64,000 nt of DNA from an uncultured Aquimarina sp. (GTDB taxonomy: Bacteria; Bacteroidota; Bacteroidia; Flavobacteriales; Flavobacteriaceae), in NCBI GenBank assembly GCA_947500545.1, contig CANMSO010000008.1, positions 186,001 through 250,000 on the forward strand, given 5' to 3'. Of this stretch, positions 20,414-31,600 are shown piece after piece. A program made the translations under genes and the position numbers. The notes under the pieces are model-generated. The model saw only the letters and a program-made list of their open reading frames with translations. It ran no database searches and was not told where the DNA came from. Positions within the stretch are counted from its first letter, which is position 1; every line of letters starts with the position of its first letter.

Positions 20414-22315
20414 ATGGAAGAAAAAAAGTTTGACCTTAATTCGATAATTGGATTTGCACTTATTTTTGGGATAGTGGCTTTCATGTTTTACCAAAATCAA
20501 CCCACACCAGAGGAGATTGAGGCAAAGAAAGCTGAACAAGAACAGATAGAAGCCAATAAGAAAACAGATACCACTACTAAAACTACAGATTTTGTAACAC
20601 AAAGTGAGGCGATTGTAGTCAACCCGCAAGATTCTGTGGCATTAGCAGGTGCAAAATCTCAATTAGGTGCCTTTGCGTATTCTGCAAGCTTACCTTCTGC
20701 AAAAGATGAATTTACAAAGATAGAGAATGAATTACTTAGTTTAAAAGTTAACAACAGAGGGGGATATATATCTGAAGCTTTGTTAAAAACCTTCAAGACG
20801 TATGATTCTGTTCCTGTATATCTTATCAAAGACGGAAAAAATGCTTCTTTCAACCTGAATTTTGGAACTACAGATAATAGGATTTTAAATACTAAAGACC
20901 TGTTTTTTGAGCCTACAATAACTAAAAATGGTGACAATACGATTCTATCGATGAAGCTTAAGGTATCTGAGTCAAAATTTTTAGAGTATAGATATGAGCT
21001 TAAACCAAATGATTACATGGTAGATTTTACTATTCGATCACAAGGATTACAGCAAGTGATCAATAGTAGTCAAACTATAAATTTAGATTGGAAACTTCAA
21101 AGTATACGGCATGCTAAAAGTGCTTCATATGAAAATAGATATACAGAAGTTGTATATGAGTATGATGGAGATAAAGATGATTACTTAGGACAGGGTGAGT
21201 TTGCAGATGACGAAGAAGAAGAAGTAAGCTGGGTTGCATTTAAACAACACTTTTTTACTTCAGTGCTTTTAACAGATAAACCATTCAAAAAAGCTTCTTT
21301 TACTTCTAAAAATGTTGCTAATTCTAGTGATTTGGATGATAAAGACATCAAGGTAACCAAAGAGTTTTCTGCAACGATGCCTTTAGATTTAGAAGCAGGA
21401 GAACTTAACTATACAATGGATTGGTATTATGGTCCTACTGATTATAGAATTTTAGATGATTATAAACGTAATCTTGATGAAATCGTACCACTTGGGTGGG
21501 GTATTTTTGGGATAATAAATAAGTACTTATTTATTCCATTTTTTGCCTTTTTAAGTGGCTTTCTTCCTTACGGAATCGCAATCGTTGTAATGACAATTAT
21601 TGTGCGAATCATATTATCGCCAGTTACTTATAAATCATACTTATCTCAGGCAAAAATGAAAGTTTTACGCCCAGAGATTACAGAGATTAATGAAAAACAT
21701 AAGGATAATGCAATGAAGAAACAGCAAGAGACCATGGCGTTGTATGGTAAAGCTGGCGTTAATCCCATGAGCGGTTGTTTACCAGCCTTAATGCAAATCC
21801 CAGTGTTTTATGCATTATTCAATTTCTTTCCAAGTGCATTTCAATTGCGACAAAAAAGCTTTTTATGGGCAGATGATTTATCAAGTTATGATAATATAGC
21901 ACAGTTACCATTCGAAATTCCTTTTTATGGAGATCACGTTAGTTTGTTTCCAATATTAGCATCTGTGGCCATCTTTATATATATGACTATGACTACTGGG
22001 CAAACAATGCAAACACAGCAACCAGGAATGCCAAATATGAAATTTATCATGTATTTGTCGCCATTAATGATGTTGTTTTTCTTTAATAATTATGCTAGTG
22101 GATTATCATTGTATTATTTCATTTCTAATTTGATTACAATAGGAATTATGTTAGTCATCAAAAATGTGATAATTGATGAGGATAAAATTCATGCTAAAAT
22201 CCAAGAGAATAAAAAGAAACCTAAGAAACAAGGTAAGTTCCAAAAGAAAATGAAAGAGCTGATGGAGCAAGCAGAAGAACAAAAAAAGCAACAACACAAA
22301 ACAAAAAAGAAATAG
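20414..22315 (+). CDS. yidC: Membrane protein insertase YidC
   Basis: Periplasmic domain plus 60KD_IMP region (YKSYLSQAKMKVLRPEITEINEKHKDN..NPMSGCLPALMQIPVF), basic tail. Confidence 0.97.
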   Translation: MEEKKFDLNSIIGFALIFGIVAFMFYQNQPTPEEIEAKKAEQEQIEANKKTDTTTKTTDFVTQSEAIVVNPQDSVALAGAKSQLGAFAYSASLPSAKDEFTKIENELLSLKVNNRGGYISEALLKTFKTYDSVPVYLIKDGKNASFNLNFGTTDNRILNTKDLFFEPTITKNGDNTILSMKLKVSESKFLEYRYELKPNDYMVDFTIRSQGLQQVINSSQTINLDWKLQSIRHAKSASYENRYTEVVYEYDGDKDDYLGQGEFADDEEEEVSWVAFKQHFFTSVLLTDKPFKKASFTSKNVANSSDLDDKDIKVTKEFSATMPLDLEAGELNYTMDWYYGPTDYRILDDYKRNLDEIVPLGWGIFGIINKYLFIPFFAFLSGFLPYGIAIVVMTIIVRIILSPVTYKSYLSQAKMKVLRPEITEINEKHKDNAMKKQQETMALYGKAGVNPMSGCLPALMQIPVFYALFNFFPSAFQLRQKSFLWADDLSSYDNIAQLPFEIPFYGDHVSLFPILASVAIFIYMTMTTGQTMQTQQPGMPNMKFIMYLSPLMMLFFFNNYASGLSLYYFISNLITIGIMLVIKNVIIDEDKIHAKIQENKKKPKKQGKFQKKMKELMEQAEEQKKQQHKTKKK

Positions 22316-22336
22316 TTTTATAAAATATGCATTATG

Positions 22337-22361
22337 AAAAGCCCCATTTTGGGGCTTTTTT
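22337..22361 (+). terminator. Intrinsic terminator
   Basis: AAAAGCCCCATTTTGGGGCTTTTTT. Confidence 0.9.
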
Positions 22362-22457
22362 GTATTTTGAATTTAGTTTCGTTATTTTGAGATTTTAAAA
22401 ATTGGTATACTTTTTGGAAATAACATTCGTTGAAATAATGTCCCAAATACTATAATT

Positions 22458-23144
22458 ATGCGAAGTACATTTTTATTTTGTGTTTTCACCTTTACATGTC
22501 TCTCGATTTTCGGGCAAGAGTATAATAATTATGACTCCGAAGGAAAACGCCATGGAAAATGGCGAAAGCGATTTGATAATAGCGATCAAATCCGCTACGA
22601 GGGTACTTTTGATCACGGAAAAGAAATAGGGGAATTTAAGTTCTACAGGCCAAGTAGTGGTAAAAACCCAATGGCAGTAAAAATATTCTCTAAAACCAGT
22701 GATACTATTGTCGCTAAATATCTTTCTAAAAAAGGAAAGGTAATAAGTCAAGGTAAGATGCTTGCAAAAGATAGAGTTGGCTTGTGGACCTATTATCATA
22801 ATGATTCTGATAAAGTGATGATGACAGAACAGTATGTCTTGGGAAAACTAAACGGAGAACAACTAACATATTTTGATAATGGTCAGTTAACAGAAAAAAC
22901 CTTATATGAAGAAGGCAAAAGAGAAGGCAAAAGAATTATATATTCTGAAGATGGTACAGTGCTGAAAGAATTTAACTATGAAAATGACCAATTACATGGT
23001 ATTACAAAGTATTACGATACCAAAGGTGTATTAATAATCGAAGGGAATTATAAAAGAGATCGTAAAGATGGTACCTGGAACTATTATGAAAATGGTAAAC
23101 TTAAAGAACAAAAAATATTTCCAGTTCAAAAAAGAGGCTTTTAA
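22458..23144 (+). CDS. MORN-repeat / YwqK-type repeat exported protein
   Basis: Signal peptide; repeats GKRHGKWRKRFD, GKLNGEQLTYFDNGQL, GKREGKRIIYSEDG, HGITKYYDTKG, KDGTWNYYENGKLKE. Confidence 0.8.
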   Translation: MRSTFLFCVFTFTCLSIFGQEYNNYDSEGKRHGKWRKRFDNSDQIRYEGTFDHGKEIGEFKFYRPSSGKNPMAVKIFSKTSDTIVAKYLSKKGKVISQGKMLAKDRVGLWTYYHNDSDKVMMTEQYVLGKLNGEQLTYFDNGQLTEKTLYEEGKREGKRIIYSEDGTVLKEFNYENDQLHGITKYYDTKGVLIIEGNYKRDRKDGTWNYYENGKLKEQKIFPVQKRGF

Positions 23145-23182
23145 TATTGATTTATAATATACAATCATAGATAAAACTATAT

Positions 23183-23209
23183 AGCAACGCACTGGCGTTG
23201 CTTTTTTTA
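23183..23209 (+). terminator. Intrinsic terminator
   Basis: AGCAACGC-ACTG-GCGTTGCT then TTTTTTT. Confidence 0.88.
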
Positions 23210-23214
23210 TTTAT

Positions 23215-23222
23215 TACTTTTG
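23215..23222 (+). promoter_or_regulatory. Putative -7 element TACTTTTG upstream of mnmA
   Basis: TAnnTTTG match directly after the preceding terminator. Confidence 0.45.
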
Positions 23223-23279
23223 CAGAAAGAATTTGAAGACGAAACTTGAATGAGAGTTTATTAAAAGAAAGTGTTTTTA

Positions 23280-24467
23280 ATGAAGAGAGTAATCGTAGGA
23301 TTATCAGGAGGAGTTGATTCTAGTGTTGCAGCATATTTGCTAAAGGAGCAAGGGTATGAAGTTATTGGTTTATTCATGAAGAATTGGCATGATGATTCTG
23401 TCACTATTTCTGATGAATGCCCTTGGCTTGATGATAGTAATGATGCATTGTTGGTGGCAGAAAAACTAGGAATTCCATTTCAAACTGTTGATCTCAGTGA
23501 GCAATATAAAGAGCGTATCGTAGACTACATGTTTAACGAATACGAAAAAGGCCGTACACCTAATCCAGATGTGCTGTGCAATCGTGAAATCAAGTTTGAT
23601 GTATTTCTAAAGATAGCACTTTCTCTTGGAGCTGATTATGTGGCTACCGGGCATTATTGTAGAAAGGAAACCATTACAAAAGGTGGTAAAGAAATACATC
23701 GATTATTAGCCGGAAAAGATCCAAATAAGGATCAATCATATTTCTTATGTCAGTTATCCCAGGAGCAATTGGCAAAAACGCTTTTTCCTGTGGGAGAATT
23801 ATTAAAACCCGAAGTTCGGGATATTGCAGCTGCACAAGACCTTGTAACTGCTGATAAAAAAGATTCTCAGGGGTTATGTTTTATTGGTAAGGTTCGTCTA
23901 CCTGATTTTCTTCAGCAAAAATTACAACCAAAAGAAGGTAATATAATAGAAATTCCTTCTTCTGAGGAGAAATATGTACGCAAAATTCCAGAGTTTACTT
24001 CACAAAGAGAAAAGCTAGAATTTCTTTCGTCTAAATATAGATATGATGTTGGTGAAGGAAAAATAGTTGGAAAACACCAGGGAGCACATTTCTATACAAA
24101 AGGACAACGTAAGGGATTGGCAGTAGGAGGTACTCCAGAGCCTTTATTTGTTATTGAAACAGATGTAGAAACAAATACAATTTATACAGGGCAAGGTAAA
24201 AACCATCCTGGTTTATATAGGAAAGCATTATTTATTTCTAATAAAGAATTGCATTGGGTTAGAGAAGATCTAAAACTTGAAGTTGATGAAGAACTTGAGG
24301 TGAAAGCTAGAATAAGATATAGGCAACCGCTAGATAAAGCTACCTTATATATGGTAGATTCTGGTTTGTATGTCGTTTTCGAAAATAATCAAAGTGCAAT
24401 TACAGAAGGACAGTTCGTGGCTTGGTATATTGATGATGAATTGGTTGGGTCTGGTGTAATTTCGTAA
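23280..24467 (+). CDS. mnmA: tRNA-specific 2-thiouridylase MnmA
   Basis: [37 protein letters not shown]. Confidence 0.96.
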   Translation: MKRVIVGLSGGVDSSVAAYLLKEQGYEVIGLFMKNWHDDSVTISDECPWLDDSNDALLVAEKLGIPFQTVDLSEQYKERIVDYMFNEYEKGRTPNPDVLCNREIKFDVFLKIALSLGADYVATGHYCRKETITKGGKEIHRLLAGKDPNKDQSYFLCQLSQEQLAKTLFPVGELLKPEVRDIAAAQDLVTADKKDSQGLCFIGKVRLPDFLQQKLQPKEGNIIEIPSSEEKYVRKIPEFTSQREKLEFLSSKYRYDVGEGKIVGKHQGAHFYTKGQRKGLAVGGTPEPLFVIETDVETNTIYTGQGKNHPGLYRKALFISNKELHWVREDLKLEVDEELEVKARIRYRQPLDKATLYMVDSGLYVVFENNQSAITEGQFVAWYIDDELVGSGVIS

Positions 24468-24499
24468 CTTGTAAGTGATAATATATTTTAATTCTGATA

Positions 24500-24530
24500 G
24501 ACCCCAAAGGTTTTAAAAACCTTTGGGGTC
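24500..24530. repeat. 31-bp near-perfect palindrome (dispersed palindromic-repeat type; may act as terminator)
   Basis: GACCCCAAAGGTTTT-A-AAAACCTTTGGGGTC, 15-bp arms around one central base. Confidence 0.85.
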
Positions 24531-24542
24531 TTCAAACGAAAA

Positions 24543-25490
24543 ATGATGAATAAAATTAAAGAGTTATTTAGTATTCAATACCCTATAATCCAAGGCGGAA
24601 TGATATGGGCAAGCGGATGGAAATTGGCAAGTGCTGTTAGTAATGCTGGGGGATTAGGGCTTATTGGATCTGGATCAATGTATCCAGATGTTCTTAGAGA
24701 ACATATTCAAAAGTGTAAAGAGGCTACAAACAAGCCATTTGGTGTAAATATTCCGATGTTATATCCTAATCTTGAAGAAATCATCAAGATTATTATTGAA
24801 GAAGGCGTTAAAATTGTGTTTACTTCCGCAGGGAATCCTAAAACATACACGAAATACCTTAAAGACCAAGGAATTATCGTAGCGCATGTAGTTAGTAGTC
24901 TTAAATTTGCTCTAAAAGCCCAGGAAGCGGGAGTTGATGCAGTAGTGGCTGAAGGTTTTGAAGCAGGAGGGCATAATGGTAGAGACGAAACAACTACACT
25001 TACTTTGATCCCCATGGTAAAAGAAAAGATTGATATTCCTCTAATCGCAGCCGGTGGTATTGCTACAGGAGAGGCAATATATGCTATTATGGCTATGGGA
25101 GCAGATGGAGTACAAGTAGGAAGTCGTTTTGTTGCAAGTAATGAAGCTTCTTCTCATATTGATTTTAAGAAGATGGTGGTGGATGCTAAAGAAGGAGATA
25201 CTCACCTTACACTAAAAGAGTTAGCTCCCGTTAGAATGCTTAAGAATAAGTTTTATCAAGATGTGGCAATGTTATATGCCAAAGGGCCTACTGTTGAAGA
25301 ATTAAAAACCTTATTAGGGCGCGCAAGGGCAAAACGTGGAATGTTTGAAGGTGACCTTGAAGAAGGAGAGCTAGAAATAGGACAGGTATCTGGTTTGATT
25401 CACGACATTAAACCTGCAGCCGTTATCATTGAGGATATGATAAGCGAATTCAATGTAACAAAAATGAGAATGGAACAAGTTTCGATATAA
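24543..25490 (+). CDS. Nitronate monooxygenase / 2-nitropropane dioxygenase family (FabK-like)
   Basis: IIQGGMIWASGWKLASAVSNAGGLGLIGSG, EAGGHNGRDE, PLIAAGGIATG..GADGVQVGSRF. Confidence 0.88.
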   Translation: MMNKIKELFSIQYPIIQGGMIWASGWKLASAVSNAGGLGLIGSGSMYPDVLREHIQKCKEATNKPFGVNIPMLYPNLEEIIKIIIEEGVKIVFTSAGNPKTYTKYLKDQGIIVAHVVSSLKFALKAQEAGVDAVVAEGFEAGGHNGRDETTTLTLIPMVKEKIDIPLIAAGGIATGEAIYAIMAMGADGVQVGSRFVASNEASSHIDFKKMVVDAKEGDTHLTLKELAPVRMLKNKFYQDVAMLYAKGPTVEELKTLLGRARAKRGMFEGDLEEGELEIGQVSGLIHDIKPAAVIIEDMISEFNVTKMRMEQVSI

Positions 25491-25498
25491 ATCTAAAT

Positions 25499-26272
25499 AT
25501 GAATTCTAGAAAAGACCAGCTTAAAGCTTTTGACAGATTGTTAACTATTATGGATGAGCTTCGTGAGCAATGTCCCTGGGATAAAAAACAAACATTACAA
25601 TCATTAAGGCATCTTACAATAGAAGAGACTTATGAATTAGGAGACGCTATTCTTGATAATGATCTTAATGAGGTAAAAAAAGAGCTTGGTGATTTACTTT
25701 TGCATATTGTTTTTTATGCAAGGATTGGTAGTGAAACCAAGGATTTTGATATCGCAGATGTTACCAATGAGATCTGTGAGAAACTAATCAACAGACATCC
25801 ACATATTTATGGAGATGTAGAAGTAGCTGATGAAGAAGATGTTAAACGTAATTGGGAAAACCTAAAACTTAAAGAAGGTAAAAAAAGTGTTTTAGAAGGG
25901 GTGCCTAAATCATTACCTGCACTTGTGAAAGCAAGTAGAATTCAAGATAAAGTAGCCGGAGTAGGGTTTGATTGGGAGGAACCACAACAAGTTTTTGAAA
26001 AACTTAAAGAAGAGCTTGAGGAGTTGCAACATGAGGTTAATGTACAAGATCAAGAAAAAATAGAAGCAGAATTTGGAGACGTACTCTTTTCTATGATTAA
26101 TTATGCTCGTTTTCTCAATGTAAATCCAGAAAATTCCCTCGAGCGTACAAATAAAAAATTCATAAAACGATTTCAGTATCTAGAAGAAAAAGCGAAAGAA
26201 AACAGTAAGAGTATAAAGGATATGACTTTGGCCGAGATGGATGTTTTCTGGGAAGAAGCTAAAAAATTGTAG
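25499..26272 (+). CDS. mazG: Nucleoside triphosphate pyrophosphohydrolase MazG
   Basis: LREQCPWDKKQTLQSLRHLTIEETYELGDAI...ELGDLLLHIVFYA; duplicated MazG fold. Confidence 0.94.
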   Translation: MNSRKDQLKAFDRLLTIMDELREQCPWDKKQTLQSLRHLTIEETYELGDAILDNDLNEVKKELGDLLLHIVFYARIGSETKDFDIADVTNEICEKLINRHPHIYGDVEVADEEDVKRNWENLKLKEGKKSVLEGVPKSLPALVKASRIQDKVAGVGFDWEEPQQVFEKLKEELEELQHEVNVQDQEKIEAEFGDVLFSMINYARFLNVNPENSLERTNKKFIKRFQYLEEKAKENSKSIKDMTLAEMDVFWEEAKKL

Positions 26273-26467
26273 ACCTTAATCAAGAGGATTAACTAGAATT
26301 CTTATCATCTGTTGTTTCGTTTTATGGCCGTTGATTTTCTTCAATTATATGGCATTAAAGTACTATAAGTCGACTTTTTTTAACATTTTTTAAAGAGAAT
26401 AATGTTTTTCTACAGCAGATGTAAGGTTTTCCTGTAGTTTTTTTACTTTTTTTAACTCTCGTTTAAC

Positions 26468-26507
26468 CCCCGATTTTACTGAATTTATAGGTAAACTATT
26501 ATCGGGG
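26468..26507 (+). other. Inverted repeat in the leader of the AraC-type regulator gene
   Basis: CCCCGAT (26468-26474) pairs with ATCGGGG (26501-26507); inner TTTAC/GTAAA can extend the stem. Confidence 0.55.
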
Positions 26508-26578
26508 AATCCCTATGTGGTTGGTTTTTTCGAAAAACAAGTTGTAAATTAGGAAGTGTAATTATTAATTAAATAATT

Positions 26579-28090
26579 ATGTGGCTAACTCCAAAAAACA
26601 TTACATCAACAGGTATATTGTATACACTTGTTTTTATTATTTCTTTAAATGCATATTGCCTAGATAAAGAAAAAAATAATACGAGTGAGGATGTTGATGC
26701 ATATAATTTCCTGTCTTCTGCAAAAGATCATTATAACAGTAGAACATATGATCTGGTGATTAGTGCATATCTGCAATCATTAAAACAGAAAGATGTTGAT
26801 TCTGTCTATGTGTTTAGAGAGTTGGCATTTTCTTATGCAAAATCTAATGAACCCAAACTAGCCTGTGAATATATAGAGAGATATATTATGGCTAGTCTAG
26901 ATATTGATTTTGTAGAGCATAGTTATTTTGATCAAATCAGTACTTCAGAACCATATCAGGTATTGGCAGATAAGTACCTTAAAAAAGTAGGGTGGTGGTC
27001 GATATTTTGTATTTACATTGGTTTTATAGGTGTTTTTATATCTGTGGTTTTGAATTTGAGAAAGCGGTCAGATAAAGTTGCCAATCTCCTCATGAGTACT
27101 TTTGTTTTGGTTCACTCATTTTTTATGATACATATGGGAATATACCTTATGAATTATGATTATTACCTTCCCCATACATTCTATATGTCGATTTCGTTTT
27201 CATTTGTTTATGGCCCATTAATTTATTTTTACTTCAAAAGAGTGACACTGCAGTATAAATTCAAAAAGATAGATATATGGCATTTACTGCCTACTTTATT
27301 TCTTTTGGTTTTATTATTGCCTATTTATTTTCTTCCAGCCGAAGAGAAATTAAGAATTAAGATATATAATATAAGACCATATTTTGTTTTAATTACCACC
27401 TCTAAGCTTGCTTCTCTCTTGATTTATGGCATATTGGTTATTAGAATCTATCTAAAGTCTACTAGAAATAGAACTGATATGTTAAAAGTAGTGCACAACT
27501 GGCAACGAAATATAGTTATTTTTTGTTCTGCATATATTGTGTCATATACCGTATTTGCTGTTTTAGTTATACAGCACATTGTTAGCGGTTTTCTATTCTA
27601 CATGCAGATTACATCTATGGCCTTACTTGTTTTATATGTGGGTTATACTGCTTTTGTTAGACCAAGTATTTTTGGTAACCTTAAATTATTGCAATCGGAT
27701 CAGGATAGACTTAATAAATATGAAAAATCTGGCTTGACAGAAAGCTTATCCTTAGAATTAAAAGAGAAATTATTGTATTTACTAGATAACGAAAAGATAT
27801 ATAAGCAAAATGATATTAACCTTCATAGAATTTCTGAACTTCTCGATACTACAAGACATAATGCTTCTCAAATTATAAATGAACATTTTGATCTAAATTT
27901 TTTCGAATTGATTAACACATATAGAATTGAAGAAGCTATGAAAATATTAAAAAGTGAAGATCAAAGGTATCTCAATATTATAGATGTGGCTTATGAAGTA
28001 GGTTTTAATAACAAAGTGACTTTTAACAAGTCTTTCAAAAAATACAACCAAATTACTCCATCAGAATATGTGAAATCCTTAGTAGCATAA
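26579..28090 (+). CDS. AraC-family transcriptional regulator with N-terminal TPR-like and 7TM-like region
   Basis: C-terminal HTH (HRISELLDTTRHNASQIINEHFDLNFFELINTYRIEEAMKIL..IDVAYEVGFNNKVTFNKSFKKYNQITPSEYVKS); several TM segments at 150-365 aa. Confidence 0.85.
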   Translation: MWLTPKNITSTGILYTLVFIISLNAYCLDKEKNNTSEDVDAYNFLSSAKDHYNSRTYDLVISAYLQSLKQKDVDSVYVFRELAFSYAKSNEPKLACEYIERYIMASLDIDFVEHSYFDQISTSEPYQVLADKYLKKVGWWSIFCIYIGFIGVFISVVLNLRKRSDKVANLLMSTFVLVHSFFMIHMGIYLMNYDYYLPHTFYMSISFSFVYGPLIYFYFKRVTLQYKFKKIDIWHLLPTLFLLVLLLPIYFLPAEEKLRIKIYNIRPYFVLITTSKLASLLIYGILVIRIYLKSTRNRTDMLKVVHNWQRNIVIFCSAYIVSYTVFAVLVIQHIVSGFLFYMQITSMALLVLYVGYTAFVRPSIFGNLKLLQSDQDRLNKYEKSGLTESLSLELKEKLLYLLDNEKIYKQNDINLHRISELLDTTRHNASQIINEHFDLNFFELINTYRIEEAMKILKSEDQRYLNIIDVAYEVGFNNKVTFNKSFKKYNQITPSEYVKSLVA

Positions 28091-28363
28091 TTTTTTAGTC
28101 CTTTTTAGAATTTGTTTAGACTCCACAAAAGGATTGATCTTCTTATTTAATATTACGTAAAACGTTTCGAAATGCAGGAAAAATAGTCACTTATATTATT
28201 TACCTGACAAGAATTTAGAGTATTAACTCATAATTCATTTGAGCTTCTTAACACGTGTTTAAAACAATCTTTCGAGTACGTGGAGTTGTTTTGTATATGT
28301 AAAGTTATCTTCCTTTTATGCGCAAATATGAACATCTTATCGCACTAGTTTTTCGGTCAAATA

Positions 28364-28412
28364 AAACCTTGTAAGTAAACTAGTAAACCTTCTTCGGTAC
28401 TTGGTAAACCTT
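28364..28412 (+). promoter_or_regulatory. Three direct repeats of AAACCTT at exact 21-bp spacing upstream of susC (candidate AraC operator)
   Basis: AAACCTT at 28364-28370, 28385-28391 and 28406-28412. Confidence 0.6.
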
Positions 28413-28612
28413 GATAAGGATTACCTAACTCATGGACAACTCTTTTTTTCTTTACCAATGTAATCATATAAAGGATAGGCGAGTGTAATTACATTTTCCA
28501 TGTAAACTTTGTTCAAGTTTTGTGAAAGTAAGATTGAGTTAGCCATCATGATATTCTTGCCATCCTTTTGTGATTACATAAATAGAAGTCTAATTTATGA
28601 AAACTTAAATCT

Positions 28613-31600
28613 ATGAGAGTATATTATCACAAATTGCTCATACTTGTCTTTTTTATAACAAGTGTAGCATTTTCTCAACAAAAAATAATCTCGGGATCGG
28701 TAACAGACAATAACGGGGTACCCTTACCAGGTGTTAATATTATTGTCAAAAACACAACAACTGGTACACAATCCGATTTTGATGGCAACTATACTGTAAC
28801 GGCAAATCGGGGAGCGGTTCTTGTTTATAGTTATGTTGGTTTTTCAACCCAAGAAATAGTAATTGGAGATATTGATCAAATTAATGTGTTGTTACAACAG
28901 GATGCTGCACAGTTAGAAGAAGTTGTTGTAACAGCCTTTGGTATTGAAAGAAATGCTAAGAAATTAGGTTATGCAGTAAGTACAATTAAACCAGATGAGG
29001 TTCTCGAAAATTCTGAACCAGATTTAATAAGATCATTAAATGGTAAAGTACCAGGTGTAAATGTTAATCTTTCGACTGGTGTAGCTGGAGCCTCAAATCA
29101 AATTAATATACGTGGTGCAACTACGTTGGGAGGTGCAAGTCAACCATTAATCATTGTTGATGGCGTTGCCTTCGACAATTCACAGGTAACAACTTCAAGA
29201 CAGACAACAGGTGGTGGTGGATATGAATCAGGGTTATCATCCCTAGATCCTAATAATATAGCCTCGATTAATGTTTTGAAAAGTACAGCTGCTGCTGCAC
29301 TTTATGGTTCAAGAGCTACTGGTGGTGTAATCGTTATTACAACCAAAACAGGGGCTACTGGCGGTGCTACCAAAAATAAACTAGCCGTTTCAGTTTCAAC
29401 GGGTACCTATTTTGAAAATATAGCAAACTTACCAGAGTATCAAAACACCTATGGTAATGGTGTGAATTTTAGTTATTTAAATGCAAATGGTTCATGGGGT
29501 CCAAGGTTTGATTCTCTAGAAACAATTCCTACTTGGCCTAATGTACTTGCAGCATTTCCAGAAATAGGTCCTACGGTTCCCTATGAAGCACAGCCTGATA
29601 ACGTTAAGAATTTATTTAAAACAGGAACTGTTTTTGATAACTCTGTTAACCTCTCATATGGAGGAGAAGATGGTAATTTTAATGTAACTATTTCTGATTT
29701 GGATCAGGATGGGTATATACCATTTAATACCTATGATAGGACATCAGTTGCTGCAGGAGGTAATTTCAAACTTGCAAACGGACTTAGATTAGGAGCTTCA
29801 ATGAGTTATGCAGATACCGAGCAGATTGGAGGTTTCTTTGGTGAAAATCAATTTGCAGGATCGGCGTCATCATTTGCAAGAACTTTATGGCTAGGTAGAG
29901 CTTGGGATTTCTCTTTACCATTTGAGAACCCAACAACAGGTGCTTCTGTAACACCAAACAATGGATATGATCATCCATTATGGTCCTGGAAACATGATCA
30001 AATAATTACAAATACCAATAGGATTGTTGCTAATATTAATTTAGGATTTGACTTTAATGATAATATATCGGTTGCCTATAGAGTTGGACTTAACAGATAT
30101 AACTTAAGCAGAAAACAAATTAGAGATATAGGATCAAGGGCAAATAATGGACTAGGATCAATTACTACAGATGATTTTGTAAATGAAGATCTTGAGTCTA
30201 CATTACTATTTAATTTTGACTACCAATTAAGTGATGATTTTAATCTAACTGCTATTTTAGGTAATAATGTATTACAAAATACAACAGATCGTAGTGCTCT
30301 TCAAGGTACCAACTTTAAATTACCGGGAATATTTACTATAAACAACACCATTAATATTTCTAAATCGATAGGTGGTTTTATATTAGATGGCTTTACAAGA
30401 TCTCGTAATGTAGGGGTGTTTGGAGATATAAGTTTGTCGTATAAAGATTTCTTATTTTTAAATGCAACTGGAAGAAACGATTGGAGTTCTACATTACCAA
30501 AGAATAATCAATCATATTTTTACCCTTCTGCAAGTATCTCATTAGTTTTTACAGATGCTTTGAATCTAGATAGTAATGTTCTAACATTTGGAAAACTTAG
30601 AGCTGGTTATGCTTCTGTTGGTAATGATGCTCCTGCCGAGTTTTTAAATAGAACGTTTGCTTCGGGTAATACATTTAGTGGTATTCCTGTTATCGCAAAT
30701 AACATTGCCTTAGGTGATCAAGAAATTACTCCAGAGTTTACTGATGAATTTGAAATTGGAGCAGATTTAGAATTTTTTAATGCTAGAGCTGTGGTTGATT
30801 TTAGTTGGTATAAGAAAACCACAACTGATCTAATTTCTCCTGTTAGTGTTCCTTCGTCTAGTGGGTTCACAACATTTAATACGAACATCGGTGCAATGGA
30901 AAATACAGGTATTGAGGTTGGTTTAACCTTAATCCCAATTAGAACAGATAATTTTAAATGGGAACTTTTTACCACGTTTACCAAAAATGAAAATGAAGTT
31001 ACAGAGTTGGTAGATGGATTAGAAAGAATTCGATTGGATCCTAATCAAATTGCACATGCTATTGTAGGTGAGCCGTTTGGTGTATTTTTTGGATCGAGGT
31101 TTGCAAGAGACGATAACGGAAACTTCCTTATTAATCAATCAGGTGGGGGAATAGTACAGGATCTTCAAAATGGTATTGTGGGGGACCCAAATCCTGATTT
31201 CAAAATTGGATTCATTAATACGATTTCATACAAAAATTTATCACTTAGAACTCAGATCGATTGGAGAGAAGGAGGAGATATACGATCTACTAGTATTAAT
31301 GCCTTGCTTGGTAGAGGAGTTACAAGAGATACCGAAGATAGAGAGCGTACTTTTATTATTCCTGGATTTTATGGGGATAATCAAGGTAATCCAATTTTGG
31401 ATGCAAGCGGAAATCAAATTCCTAATACCACACAAATTGATACCAATGAGCTGTATTTTTCTCCTGCAGGAGGAAACACTTTTGGTATCAATACAACGGA
31501 TGAAGGTTTTGTATACGATGGTACGGTTTATCGATTGAGGGAAGTTAGTTTAAGTTACGATCTTCCAGATAAATTCTTGAAAAATACACCGTTTGGGAAA

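Noticed and set aside
22458-23144. YwqK-type protein as part of a toxin-antitoxin system
   Set aside because: The name is a family label; no toxin gene is adjacent and the protein is a signal-peptide-bearing MORN-like repeat protein.
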